A stretch of 64,000 nucleotides of DNA from Pelecanus crispus (Eukaryota > Chordata > Aves > Pelecaniformes > Pelecanidae): contig NC_134651.1 in the NCBI RefSeq assembly GCF_030463565.1, positions 10,986,734-11,050,733 of the forward strand, written 5' to 3'. Under the pieces are notes generated by a model. That model saw nothing but the letters and a program-made list of their open reading frames with translations. It was not told the origin of the DNA and ran no database searches. The translations under genes and the position numbers were made by a program. How positions within the stretch are numbered: position 1 is the first letter of the stretch; every line of letters starts with the position of its first letter. This document shows positions 13,801-33,300 of the stretch, piece after piece.

Positions 13801-16800
13801 TCTCAAAGCACTTCATAAAATGTGTGAATCGTAGCCTTTCCCGTTATGCACCATTGAATTGTGTCTGGAAGTAATATTGGGAGTCAGACTAAAATTCAGC
13901 CTGTGTATGTTCATCAGCTCACTTGTAACACTTGTGAGTTTTTGAGTAGTGAATTCAGTGACCCACAAGCAAAAAATGGATGAGAAAGTGGGTTGGTGTT
14001 ATGAGCAAATCTAATGTTGACTTTACCCCTCCCCCCACCCACCATTGTCATCTTTAATTTTTGGCTCATGTTGTTTTTTGGAAAGAACCTCTTCTAGTTG
14101 AATAGTAGAAAGATAACTCCGCATTGCGTGTCCATTTGAATTCCCAGAACTTAAAATCCGCTGTATTCTCTTCTCTCTCTTTTTTTTTTTTTTATCAGAG
14201 GTGCTGCTGTATAGTACTGCTGCTAAATACTGCCTGTATTATACTTTCTAGATATTTCTTTCTGGTAGTATTGTAATGGCAGAGCACTGCCAGTGACTGT
14301 ATTTAGAAATTTTACTTGTTCTTCCACATTGCTCACAGCATATAAGTAGAAAGGCATATAATATAGTGCTCTGAACTTGTGAAGCCATCTTCCTACTTTT
14401 TTTTTTTTTTTTCCTGGATAACTGATGTAATTTTACACTTTCATTGTTTTCTGGGAGGCAGTTGTAAAAATAGGTAACAGAAATTCATACCTAACATTTA
14501 ATGATCTCCATTTAACTGTCTTTTAACAAAGTATGTTATTTAGTAATGCTGGCAAAAACAATACCTGCCATTCAAAAAGGCCAGAAGGGATGTTGATATA
14601 CTTCGTAATATATCATTACAAGAGTTAGCAGCTAACATGTTACAGTAAAAATTTTGCAGGCCTGAATTATTCCGGCAAAGAGTCCTTGAGTTAAATGCTT
14701 CTGATGAGCGTGGAATACAAGTGATTCGGGAAAAAGTGAAGGCTTTTGCTCAGCTAACTGTGACTGGAAGCCGTTCAGAGTAAGTGCTGGATCAAAGCTA
14801 GCTCTGTTGGATGGACTTTCTTGCTTAGGACAAAGCATGTAGTTGGGTGGGTTTTTTTAGGTTAACTTTATAATTTATAATATAAATGATGGGTCAGCAC
14901 TGCCCAGAAGTTTGCAATACACACAGTGCTTTGGCTGAGCTTTGACTTTGCACAATTTCATGCTGAGAGTTTGAATACCTGGAAGGAACTTTTACTAGTG
15001 CTGTTAGAGAGCAGCAGACAAGGAAAACCCCAAAAGATGAAGCCGCCTGGATTTGGTGATATGTTGCTGCTTCTGCAAATGTTGTCTGACTACCATATAA
15101 AAGCTTCTTTGGGTAAATGGTGGTGGAAATCACTTCCCTAGTACCTCTACTCTGCAGCATCTTATACAAGATCAGTGGTAGTCTGTGAGGAGATTCTGGT
15201 GTTAGGTGGTGAGAAGCCCTGTACAGGTGAAGCCATATGTGTGGAAAAAACAGATTGTGGAAAGTAGCAGGAAGAAGGAGTGTGCTAGGGCTATCTGGCA
15301 AGAAATGGTCTTGTGTACTGAAGTTAGTCCGTTGCAGTGTTCTTTGAAGTTCAGGGAATCAGGAAGCCTGTAAAAAGAAGTGCTGCATTAGTTATTAAAA
15401 GAAGAAACTTAAAGCAAGAATACGTATTTTAGAGGACTTCTGCAGTACTCACGTGTTGGTCTTTCTAGGGGAGCTCAGTCCCCCCTTCCTACAAATATTA
15501 GTCTGTTATCTAAAAATAATTGAAAAATACTGAACCTCTGAATATGTTCTATTTATCCTGTATAAATACTTAAGTAAAATATGATGTGCAGTCAGGTTTT
15601 TTAAGCTTGGTCTATACATTGTATGTCTCTTGGATAACAGATTTCTTATTTTTCAGTGGTAAAGTTTGTCCTCCTTTTAAAATTGTAATCCTGGATGAAG
15701 CAGATTCAATGACTTCAGCAGCCCAGGCAGCCTTAAGACGCACAATGGAAAAAGAATCCAAAACAACACGTTTCTGCCTTATTTGTAACTACATCAGCAG
15801 GTATGTGTGGAATTTGTTGCTTATTTGGACTGTTTGCTCTTCCTATTCTGTAGTCTTTTTTTTTCTCCTTTTTTTTTTTTCTTCTTCCCTTAGAGGTTGA
15901 CACCTAGTTTTCATAGTTAATAGAGATGTAACTATGTGAATACAAGCCTGAAGACAATGTTTAGGTATTGACTTTTATTTTTTACTGTGTTGCAGTTTTA
16001 AGGTTATGTTGCCTTTTTCTGCTTTGATAGCTTTGTCTGTATGAACTTGACCCATGCATTCATTTACCAAGCACTTACCTTCCTTTCTTTCAGAATAATT
16101 GAACCCTTAACATCTCGATGCTCCAAATTCCGCTTCAAGCCTTTGTCAGACAAAATCCAACAGCAGAGGCTATTGGACGTTTCTGAGAAGGAACGTGTGA
16201 AAATCAGTAGTGAGGTGACTTCATGGTTGCTATGTAATTTTATTGCTTAATCCAGTGCATAATTGCATTACTGTGAAAGGGACTAAGTCAGCATGCTTTT
16301 CCAGACTGCTCAATTGTATTAAATACAATCTAGAAACTCATTTGGATATTATTCTCCTTCCATAGATGGGATGAGTTTCTTCCTAAAACTGGAGAAATAT
16401 CCACCAGAGAAAATTGAAGCAAAACTGTAGGGCGCTTTGTTCTGTGCTGAGTATACTTGGCATTAAACCGTGCTTCATTCTGAAATTGCCAGCACACCTT
16501 TATATTAGTAGAGAGGTTGCGTTGTACTGCGTGTATTGTGCCCGTCTGTGACCTAAAGATGCTTTAGGCACTACTTGACGTTTTAAAATCAATGTGCTGG
16601 GAAAGTATACTGGATTTTAATTAACAGTGAACATATAACTTGGCATTTTCTGACATTGTTTTTCAGGCAGTATCTTACCTTGTTAAAGTATCAGAAGGGG
16701 ACTTAAGAAAAGCAATTACTTTTCTTCAAAGTGCCACTCGCCTAATGGGTGGGAAGGAGATCACAGAGAAGATAGTCACTGAAATTGCTGGGGTAAGCTA

Positions 16801-19800
16801 TGCTTTACAATTTCTCCTGTAATTAGTTTGAAAAGCATTTGTGTAGTAAGTGTACTTGCTACCTGTATCTACCTTTGCTCAAAGTTTGATTAAAAAATTG
16901 TTTTATACCCATCAATTAGTGTTGTGGTATGGTACCGATACACCATGCACTAGAATTTTAAAGACTGCCTGATTCTGTACACTTACCACATAGCAAGTTT
17001 CCAGCAACTTCCACCGTAAGTCAAGGGAAACTGTAAAATAGCCTTATAATTCAAAGTGAAGTTGAAATATTCTGCCCATGAATGCAAAATGTATTGCTTT
17101 TTCTGGGACAGTAGACTAGAACGTCTTTTTGGTGCTTGTATACGTGTGTGTGTGTGTGTGTTTATATGTGTGTGTATATATATAAAGTATGCATCATTGC
17201 GAAATATGGTTTGGAAACACCACAGGGGAATGACTCTCAGTAGCAGCTCATTTTCAACTTAACGTTCAGTGACAGCATCTCTTCAAGGATCTGTGTAGAT
17301 TTTGCTTTTTAACAAAACAGCAGTGATTTCTTCTGGAATGACATAGATAATACTGACAGGGAAAGGAGAAACCTGAGAGGAAATGCATTTAATAAAACTT
17401 GTGTGAAGGTGTTCCTATAGCAGCAAAACACCCATGAAAGCAAGAAATGTGAGATGAGGAGCTGAAAAATAAATGAGCTTTAATGATGGACACACTTCCC
17501 TTGAAGGTGCTACCATCATAGCTGATTGTAAGGGTTGTGAGGTTTTCACTTTGATGGAACCAGAGGCAATTGCTACTGTGCATGTTTTACAGAACAGCTT
17601 TAAACAACTTTCTCAGTGAACTTGTCGTTCAGTTTTGTGTATCTAGCTGTAGAAAAGAGCTGGATTTCACTTACAGATATCTGTAAATCACAGTTTCTAA
17701 GAAACCTGGCAGAAGTTGGCCGTAATGATAGGAAAGAGAAGCATGAAATTCCATTATTGAATAATGCTTGTCTAAACTAAAGAACCCAACTTTACGTCTT
17801 CATGAAGACTTCCAAGTTCTTGGTCGTACATAACTCTTGTGACCCTGGAGTGACCTTAGTACAAAAGATTAATGAAGAAGCTTTGAAACCAAACTGTCCA
17901 GACAGTCAGCTGACAGGAATGACAGTGAGTAGAGGGGAGAATGTGGGCAGTGCTGCCCTGTTCAGAGCTAAATAATGGCATCTGACAACTTTTTTTTCTT
18001 CTGATTTGTTGTCTGATCTTGTTGCATTGGGCTTTTTTTATATGTCCCTGGTGTGTCACTGGAGAGAAAACTGATTTGCTGTTTTGCTTAGGTGTAGAAT
18101 GGTACAGAAAGCATTGGATGATCTAATTGTTGAAGTAGGTCCTCCACTTAGTGTCCTGAATAAGTGATTGTGTGTTGGATTTATGAAGGTGACTTTGACA
18201 ATTCACTATCATTATATAGTTTTTATTTTAATATCACCAATATAGGACAAATATTACAGCCTAGATCTCACTCCTAAAATTCAGCTAGTCTGTCTTATGT
18301 ACTTGCTTGAAAGTGGTTGGGTGTGTAGAGGAATGAAATGCTAAAATGGCCTCCTTCGTAAACAGTCTGTATCTGTTACTGTAAGCATCGGCTTCAATTT
18401 TAAGTTTACAAAGTTGAAATTAAGAAATGTAATTTCTTGTTACAGGTCATCCCTAAAGAAACAACTGATGAGCTGCTATCTGTCTGCCAGAGTGGTTCGT
18501 TTGAAAAACTGGAAATGCTGGCAAAGGTAGAGTCCTCTTAGTGCTCTAGCCTGGATATTTTTCTAGGTCGCTGCCCTTTGAATCCTTTGTTGCTGGGCTG
18601 CAGCTGAAGAACATTTAGCCTCAGGTTGGTTAGGATGCACGTTTCGGGAAGTGTGTCTTTTACCAGTTAGTACCCTGATCTTTCTCTTCTGAGGAAGACT
18701 GTCAAAGCTGCACGATTCCCTACCAATGTGACTCTGGCTTTCTGCTGAGTTAAACTGATGACATGTGGAGCTGTTAGGCTGAATTAGGCAGAGTAGGAAT
18801 TCCTAGCGAGATGCTTGGCTCAGTCCTTCAGAACTGCGTCTTCAGTGGACTGGACTGGTCTCTGGACTAGTCACCTTCTTCGTTACACAGAAGCTATGTT
18901 AGATGAGAAGTATCTGAATAAAGCTGTAGTAAATCTTCAGGTTTAAAATATTTCATGTTAATCTTACAGTACACTAGTGAGTAAGTTTGTCTTACAAACT
19001 GCAGTGACTTAAAATAGATCTTGCTGGAGAAGGCACAAGCTACTGGTTTATAGAGGTGGATTTATTTTCTTTAATATAGAAATAGTTCTTGCTCTCTTTG
19101 AAGAATGGGAAATTCCTAATCTTCTGAGTTTAAAGGGACTCTCAGACAGTCTTGAACTGCATTTTAAATCAAGGAGTTGTCCCTGACAGAGGGGAGCATG
19201 CTGTGGTACCACTCTCCTGGTGAAATGTTCCATGCCTGTATGAAAAAAGGCAGTATTGGTCGGCCTCCTGCTTTTTACCTGGCTGAACCTCATTGGGTGT
19301 TTTTGGCAGGACCTCTGGTTTTGAGTCTGGATTTATTCTCCTGTAAACTTGCAGCAAATGTTGGAATTGTTTTGCCAGGATTTGTGCAGGTGTCGCTGCT
19401 TTACACTTTCACATTTACTTATCATATCTAATATGTGTTGATCTTAAGAGGTGAGGATACGGATTTTCTAAATCCTTAGAACTGGTATAGTCTTTTCATC
19501 AAACCATGATCTATCTAATGTAGTAGTTTGGAACTGTTCTCCAGTTCCTAGAGTAGGTGGGGGGGGTGTTGTTTCAGATATTAGTGCTCAATGTGCAGTT
19601 GACACAATTTGAATGCGTGCTTCTGTAAAGCATGGGTGTATATTTTGCTGTACAGAAAAATAAGGTTGCACCAACTCTTTTGCTGTTTTTGTGAACTTCT
19701 CTCTGCCTAAATGGCTTCGTGGACTACTGTTCTCAATATTTGCTGGTTTTGTAGCTGGGCACTACTGATTTAAAAAAAAAAAGAAGCTATCTTTATTTGC

Positions 19801-21105
19801 CGTGGTTTTTAATTTATTAAAAAAGTTTTGGCCTTACAGATCTCTGTATGCCTGAGGCTAGCAACTACCAGATGAAGAAAATAAATCAAAGTAGGTGGCA
19901 CTTTAAAATGTGAGAGCTGTGTAACTGCCACATGATGCTGTGGATGCTAAGCTTTCCTAATTTTAGAATAAGATTGGACAGGTTCAGTGGAGGTTGTTAA
20001 ATGCTTAAAATGTCTTTAGCTCACAAAATCCCCAAGATGTAAATTGTCAGGAGCCGGAAGAATATTTGGGCAAAATTATTGCTATATGCCTGCCATGTTC
20101 TCGCAGTCTTTCCTAGGTGCTTGCTTTGGGTCACTGTCAGGCAGGGTGCTGGACCATATACAAACTACTGACTTGTCCTCTAAATTGTAAACATTCCATA
20201 ATAAATTTCAGTGCAGTCTTCCAGTTCAGACAGAATTTTTCAGATTGGTTTTCCAGTTTGTGGTGTTTGTGCTGCTGAATTATTTCCATTTTCTTCTATC
20301 CCTGACACAGAATCTCATAAATGAAGGGTATGCTGTTGCTCAGCTTGTCAACCAGCTGCACGATACTGTTGTTGAGAGCGAAGATTACAGTGACAAGGAG
20401 AAATCTGTCATAGTTGAGAAACTTGCGGTAAGTCTGTAGCTTGGGTTAAAAAAAAAACCCCACATAAATCTCTGGCAATATTAGCCATATTATATTGTTC
20501 TAATGCTGCTCAAGCAAGAGGTTTGTGGGTTTGGTTTGTTGTTTTTTATAATATTTATTGAGACGGAAAATTAAAGGCAAGCACTTAAATTGGGAACTGC
20601 AAAATGCACATTTTTGTTCTGGTGTGTAAAATCTACATTTTCAAAAAAAAAAGTTAATTCACTTGCTAAATTGTGAGTGAGAAGACAACAGCTGTGGTGG
20701 AGGTTTTGCTAAATTCACTGAAGAAAGGCAGATAGCGTTGGCGACCTGCAGAGCGATGCTCCCAGCAGTTCGTTGCAGTGCGAATGGCGCGTCCCTTCCT
20801 GTGCACACACCGTCCCTCGTGGCCTCCTCAGGAGGATGGAGGCTGCATGGGTACGGCGTGTACGTGATGTGCGGCTGCTGGAGACGTCGTTGCCAATGAA
20901 GTAAACAGCTGGGAAACTTCACCTTGGTGCTCTCCATTGTGACCTAAGAGACAGCTGTCTTCAGCACCACCATTTTGAGAGGGTCTTACCTTCTCTTTTC
21001 TGTTTGCAGGAAGTAGACAAATGCTTGGCTGATGGCGCTGATGAATACTTGCAGTTGATGGGCCTCTGCGCCCTTGTGATGCAGCAGCTAACGCAGAACA
21101 CCTAA
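7859..21105 (+). CDS. RFC4: Replication factor C subunit 4 (clamp-loader AAA+ ATPase), 10 coding exons
   Basis: RFC4 is a small subunit of the RFC complex that loads PCNA onto primer-template junctions in the nucleus. Exons: 7859-7992, 8592-8670, 13391-13470, 14660-14779, 15657-15800, 16094-16214, 16667-16792, 18446-18526, 20311-20427 and 21010-21105 (stop TAA). All joins keep frame with GT-AG introns and give 365 aa (human 363). The protein starts [16 protein letters not shown], as in vertebrate RFC4. Walker A GPPGTGKT is at residues 79-86, Walker B DEAD at 151-154, sensor 1 around LICNY 179-183, and the SRC arginine-finger motif at 193-195. The C-terminal collar domain ends MQQLTQNT. A two-residue insertion relative to human lies in the [13 protein letters not shown] segment of exon 9. 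Intron 2 is the largest (4.7 kb). The gene is intact. Start choice: first ATG after the CpG-rich leader, conserved N-terminus. Confidence 0.98.
17143..17185 (+). repeat. (GT)n/(AT)n microsatellite in RFC4 intron 7
   Basis: A run of GT dinucleotides continues into TATATGTGTG and a short TA run. It lies deep in the intron between exons 16667-16792 and 18446-18526, away from splice signals. It is a candidate length polymorphism with no evident function. Confidence 0.9.
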
Positions 21106-21207
21106 CAGCTGCAACAGGGGCTGGCAGCGGAGTAGAGCAGCTCTTTGCTTCATGGATGGCTGATGTTCTGAGAGCAGGGACCCGTGTACTTTTGTACTGT
21201 TTTTTGC

Positions 21208-21213
21208 AATAAA
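21208..21213 (+). terminator. RFC4: Poly(A) signal of RFC4
   Basis: A canonical AATAAA lies 103 bases after the RFC4 stop codon and is followed by a GT-rich stretch (TGCTGGAATG..TGTTTTTT) around 21241-21262 that suits a downstream element. The RFC4 3'UTR is therefore short, about 125 bases. Confidence 0.85.
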
Positions 21214-21263
21214 AGGACTGCTCAGCAGTTGGAAAAGCTCGTGCTGGAATGCTTGAATGTTTT

Positions 21264-22080
21264 TTACGCTAAGTTAAAGAGATCTCTGGCTGCTGAGGGG
21301 CCAGCAATCCTCCCAAATTTTCTTCTAGATTTACACATGGAAAGGTAAATGCATCAAAAAATGCACATATGTATTATACTTAGTCACAGCATAGAAAAAA
21401 GAAGATGAGTTGTTCCTTTCAGCCTGTGTTGCTTGGTTTTGAAAATGAAACTTGGCAAAAAAATGACATCTTTACTGGACCCACCTCCCAAGGGAACATG
21501 TCTCATCCCACCTCCATCTTGCATTGGACCCTGTAGCATTAAATGCTTTAAAAATCACTTTCTAGTAAATGTATTGCAACACTTACATTTCACTCAAGCT
21601 GTGTTAGGAGCATGGGGTGAGGGGTAGATGATAGGCCAGAGCATGTTCTAAAGAAGTTGCTTAGACTTTCCTGAGCATCTCCATTCCATTCTTGCTCCCA
21701 AAACCAGTTTCTAAAGCTGTTACCTGGGTAACAAACATGGCTCCGAGGGGTGGATATTACTTTGAAAGATTCTGCTCAAGTGAGTTGACCTCTGAGCTGC
21801 CCCCTGCACACAGCAGTGAAGGCAGGCCTTGGGCTGGGTGGTACTAAGCAGAATGGATGCAGGCAGCACCTTAGAATCCAGTCAGTAGATTATGAAGCAA
21901 TGCAAGGGTGTGCCAGTGTCACCCGTGAGCTGTGCCCCGTGGTCCAAGGTGCTACTCCAAAAGCTGGGAACCACCTCAAAGCCCAGCCCAGCATGCTGGA
22001 CAGACCCCCACCCCCAGACAGGGCTGACCCCTAGAAGCAAGGCACCTCTCTTAACCAAGAAGCAACTATTCACAATTTAA
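21264..22080. other. Short interval between convergent RFC4 and EIF4A2
   Basis: About 0.8 kb separates the RFC4 poly(A) region from the most distal EIF4A2 poly(A) signal on the opposite strand. No exon, RNA gene or repeat was recognised. Reading frames are short and unremarkable. Confidence 0.7.
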
Positions 22081-22096
22081 GTGAATATAGAAGTAT

Positions 22097-22102
22097 TTTA
22101 TT
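22097..22102 (-). terminator. EIF4A2: Distal poly(A) signal of EIF4A2 (alternative at 22241-22246)
   Basis: On the minus strand AATAAA occurs at 22102-22097 and again upstream at 22246-22241. Using them would give 3'UTRs of roughly 0.65 and 0.5 kb after the stop at 22741. Both are canonical hexamers; which is used cannot be decided from sequence. Alternative polyadenylation is likely. Confidence 0.65.
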
Positions 22103-22740
22103 GAACATTCAAACTTCATTAAGACATGTGCAATATGGCAAATTTTACTGGGTTTAACCCTACCTAAGACAATAGTATGATTGCTTGCTTGCTGGGGCTT
22201 CGCAACAGGGTCCAGATCACACTTACCACTAATTAAATACTTTATTGAATAAATACATATGAAACAAAAATGCATTTTAATGCTCTTATAAAAGTTTAAG
22301 AGATTTTGAAAGGCCTTTCCAATTCAATCTGAAGTGTAAGTACATACAATAAAGGAAGGTAGGCTAGTTTAACATAATTGGCTGACTTTATACAGCACTT
22401 ATATCTTTTAGTCCATAAGTAAATTATTAAATGATAAAGAACATCTAATACAACCACTTCTATGGAACTAGGAAATAAATTTCTAATAAAGAAAAAATTT
22501 ACAGACCCCATGACTTTCCACCCAACCCCAACAGTCTAACCCTAAAGTGGATAAAGCCAATGGCTTTCCCCACAAGAGCTCACGACAAAAAGTCGCTTCG
22601 CTTATCAAAAATCTGTATTTCTGATCCGTTATGAGCATTGAGACAAGATTCAGTATATCCCCAAAGAAAGAAGCACAATGCACGTGAATCGCCTATCAGC
22701 AACAGCGAGCACTGCATTCAAAACCACCTCATCCCAGGGA

Positions 22741-29420
<6,680 letters not shown>

Positions 29421-29476
29421 GTTCCGAACACCAGCTCTGTCCTCAACTGAAAAGGCAAGCCCTCCGCGGCGCCCGC

Positions 29477-29484
29477 TTTATATA
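29477..29484 (-). promoter_or_regulatory. TATA box of EIF4A2
   Basis: TATATAAA on the minus strand lies 57 bases upstream of the EIF4A2 start codon, inside an otherwise GC-rich stretch. It would place the cap site near 29450 and give a 5'UTR of only about 30 bases. A CTGTCCTCAACTG segment lies between. Confidence 0.6.
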
Positions 29485-30360
29485 CCCGCCCCGCTGCCGG
29501 ACTCGTTTCGCTTTGCTCTGCGCATGGATATACACCTCACGCCACAGGAAAAAAAGCACGAATCCCCCCGGAATGAGCCCCCTTCCCAAGAGACTCCCAT
29601 CACCGTACTGCCTGAGGTACTCTGGAGGGGGTGTCTGAGCCACTCGGGGCGACGAGGTCGGGGGAACATGGAACTACTTTTTTTCCTCAGAGCGCGGAAG
29701 GATATTGCAGCATTGACTGCGTGAGAGCGCCTCACTCCTTCCTCCCGCTCTGCGCCCCCCCCCCCCCCGCGCGCTCGCGCCTCGCACGGGGTTTCCCGCT
29801 CCGGCCCCTGCTGCAGCGCGGGGGAGGGGAGCGCGGCGGGGGCGGCCCGGGCCGGGCCCAGAGCGGCCCCGAGCAGGCGGTGGGGCGGCCGCTGGGGCGG
29901 GCAGAGCGGCTCCCGGTCATGGCTGCGCTTCCCTCCGCCATGTCGGTTATTTTTAAAGCCCCAGTGCCTGGAGTCAGGGGATGACAGAGGAGAGCGGCTT
30001 CCTCGGGCGGGGGCAGGCGGCTGGGGCCGGGCTCCTGGGCCGCGGGGCTCCCCCCCACCCCGAAATGGCTCCCTCCTCCTCCCTGCTAGGCAAGGCACCC
30101 CGAATTTCTCCGTCCTCGCCTTCTGGTGAGGGGCAGGAAGGGGCTGAGTCCGGGCTGGTTAGCGAGGGGGGCAGCGCTGGGCGGCCGGAGGGGCCGGAGG
30201 TGAGGGGGAAAGATGGCGGGGCCGGAGGGCTCCCGCAGCGCCGGCCCGCAGAAGCGCGGGGCTGGGTTCGTGTGGAACCGGCACCGCGGTGAGGAGGCCG
30301 CCGGGGCTCCGGCCGCCCGCGTTTGAGGCAGCAGCTGGCTGAATCCCGCAGATTGGTCAC

Positions 30361-33300
30361 GGCGCGTTAAAGGTGGATAATTTCTAAAGGGGATGAAGGC
30401 GTATTTGGAGAGTATTTGTAGGCGATAGGCGGGGTGGTCCTCAGGGCGCTACTGAAAACGCGGTGCCGTGAGATGCTGCAGTTCATAGCGTAGCGATGTC
30501 CGCGAAAAAAAAAAAATCTGTCGAGGCTGATTTAAAGGTTAGTGCAATCCAAAGGAAAGCAGTAAGGAAAATGTTACTGTGCAAACCGACTCAACGAAAT
30601 GATCAGTGGTCGTGCCCGTTGCTTTCGTACTGTTGTAGAAAAAAATATTGATCATTTTAATGCTCTTCTCGGGTTTTACAATAATCTGTTCATCAATATT
30701 TCTTATGTAGGCAAATAATATAAATTGTAAGCAATAATTTGTGCCAGCTTTAATGGCTTTATGTGTGTCACTTCTCAGACTTGTTTCCATAGTGATTATA
30801 TATGAACAAATGGAGGCAGTGCTTGGAAAATCTCAACCCTTTACTTGTCTAGAATATTGTAAATTGTCTAGAACAATCTAGAATATCCATAAAGGAAACC
30901 TCTGAAAGATGAAATGTACATTAGCTCATCCTATGGTAGCATCTGCTTGGGCAATATTATCTGTAGAAATGATGCATAGAATAACTTATCAGTATCCCAG
31001 CTGAATTATATAAATGCAGCTCCTCTGTCGACCCACCCTAATGCTCTCAAGTTTTGTCCACCCATGCTGGGTAGAAAATACTGAGGCTGCTTCTTGTGTT
31101 TGCCATTTAGACCGCCAAGCAACAATAACCAGAGGCCTTTTTAAGTGAATGATAGCAGTATGTGTGGACCCATAAACCTCTGGTCATAAAAGAAACAGGA
31201 CAGTGAAGAAAGAACATGAACACAGGTTTGAGATGGCACAGTTAGATTTCCCATTAAAAATTATTTTGGGTCTAAATGGAAGAAATAATACCAGTGAATA
31301 TTTGTTTTTATTAAGAATCTTGAACATTTATTAAGAAAGCTGTAGAATGTATATACTTTTTATTTAAGTATTGCAATTACATCTTAGTATATTTGCAAAC
31401 ATGAGTGGAAAAGATTTCTTGACATGTTGGAACTTCAGGAAGGTAAGCCATCATTTTCCACAGACTTTAAATGTCTTTCTTGAAAAAAACTGTCATCTCA
31501 GAAACAAGTATCTAGTTTATCTTTTCCTGTAAAGAAATTAGTGTCATTTCAGATTACCTGTGTATTCAGACCACCTTGAAAGTTCGGTTTTGACAAAAGT
31601 AGTTTTTAACTAACAAGGCTTTCCTAGCTTTCTTTAAGGATAGTTATAGGAGAAACTCTTTCCATTGCTCTAATTTGCTGCAAGTCTTGTTTTACTCCAC
31701 TTGACCAAACTTCATCCCATTAAAAAAAAAACCAAACCAAAACCAAATCAAACCTCAGAAAGTGTTTTTGACTATTAACTTCAATCAAGGGACAATTTTT
31801 AAAATTGATTTTGTTATTTACTGTCTGTGATAACGGTATCTGGGGTCTCTTAATCACATGCCAAGATTTCTTTATGCAGACATTAGGCAACAGTGCTACC
31901 TGCCCCCCAGAGCTCCTGATCACTGGCCTTTATAGAGGGGCTTGAAGCTTCCGTGTTTCTGAGGATTTTGTTCATCTGTGATTTACCTGATGCTTAACTA
32001 TAAAGACAAGTCTGTGGGCGTATTGGTCCACTGCTATAGAATCAGATAGTCTCCAGTTGGGAGGCCTCTCATCAGATGCTCTCTATTTGCCTTAAGTGTT
32101 GTATGACTGGAAATACGAAATTACGTTTTAAGAAACAAATCATCAGTTCCCATGTTAAAGAGATTCATATGGATGTTCCACATCAGGGCATATGAGGAAA
32201 GGAACCCAGTGACTTGTTTAACCAAATGAAAAGAGGAAAGAAATTTTGTTTCATTACCTTCGGATAAGCAAAGGGTTAGAAACACTGAATCAGTCCTCTT
32301 TTTTGTGAAACAAGATAGCAGAAACCCAGGACTGTTGTCCTAGCAATGACCCTAACTGTACTAGAGGGAAAATTTTTAACATTTTGTACTCTTTAAAACC
32401 TGTGTACCTGAATACAGTGTTTGAGAAGTATCTCTTTGGTTATAGTAGGGCAAACAGCCATTTCATTTGTGATCTTGTATCTAATTTGTGTATTTTTAGA
32501 CTGGTGGTAGCCATGCTCAGCCTGGGATTATTTGTGCTCTGAACATGAAGCATCATAGTGAGAGGTATGGAAAGGTCAGATTTTGTCGCTGACAAAAATC
32601 TTGGACTGACCCTGGTGTTTGTTATGGCCCTCTGGCTTTGAATCTTACTAAGCTTTCTAGAGCAGTCTCAACTGAAAACTTGCTCCTCAAGGAGCAGGTT
32701 CATGTTATCATCAGGCAGAAGAGATACCAAAGAGATACTAAATAATATGTCTGTGCTACTAAAGATAGGCTCCATGGCTGCATTTATATGTGCACATAAT
32801 ATACTTCAGTAGATGCCTCCCCAAAAGACAATCCTGGTGAATCATGAGCTCTTTAGTGAGAGTGAGCATAATTATACATTTACTAACAGGGGGTAACAGA
32901 TGGACTAGCTGGTTTAGCAGCTGGGTTTCCAGTCATTATTCATGCAGATTGAAGTAAAGAATGATGTATCTAAAGAAAGCAGTAGGAGCTGACACCTCCT
33001 GAAACTGAGCTCTAGTTGAGCAATCCCTGCTCATCAATATTCTGGCAAAGGCGATGTCACAGTTTGCATTAGGAAATTTCAGAAATCTCCTTTTAGAAAT
33101 CTCATGCCATTATTTGAATTTACCATGAAACTGTCATGTACTTCACAGGAAACTTGGAATATCCCGAGTTCCTCTCCTGCATTTGCAAGTCTGATGCAAG
33201 GGTACGTACTGTGTATTATTTGATTGCCACAACTAGCAGGGCAAAGAAAGTAATTGTAAACAGACAGAGTTTATTCACAGTAGTAGGTCACGTTAAGGAT

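Noticed and set aside
29478-30360. Frames up to 206 codons upstream of EIF4A2
   Set aside because: Low-complexity translation of CpG-island DNA; frames on both strands equally open, no family recognised.
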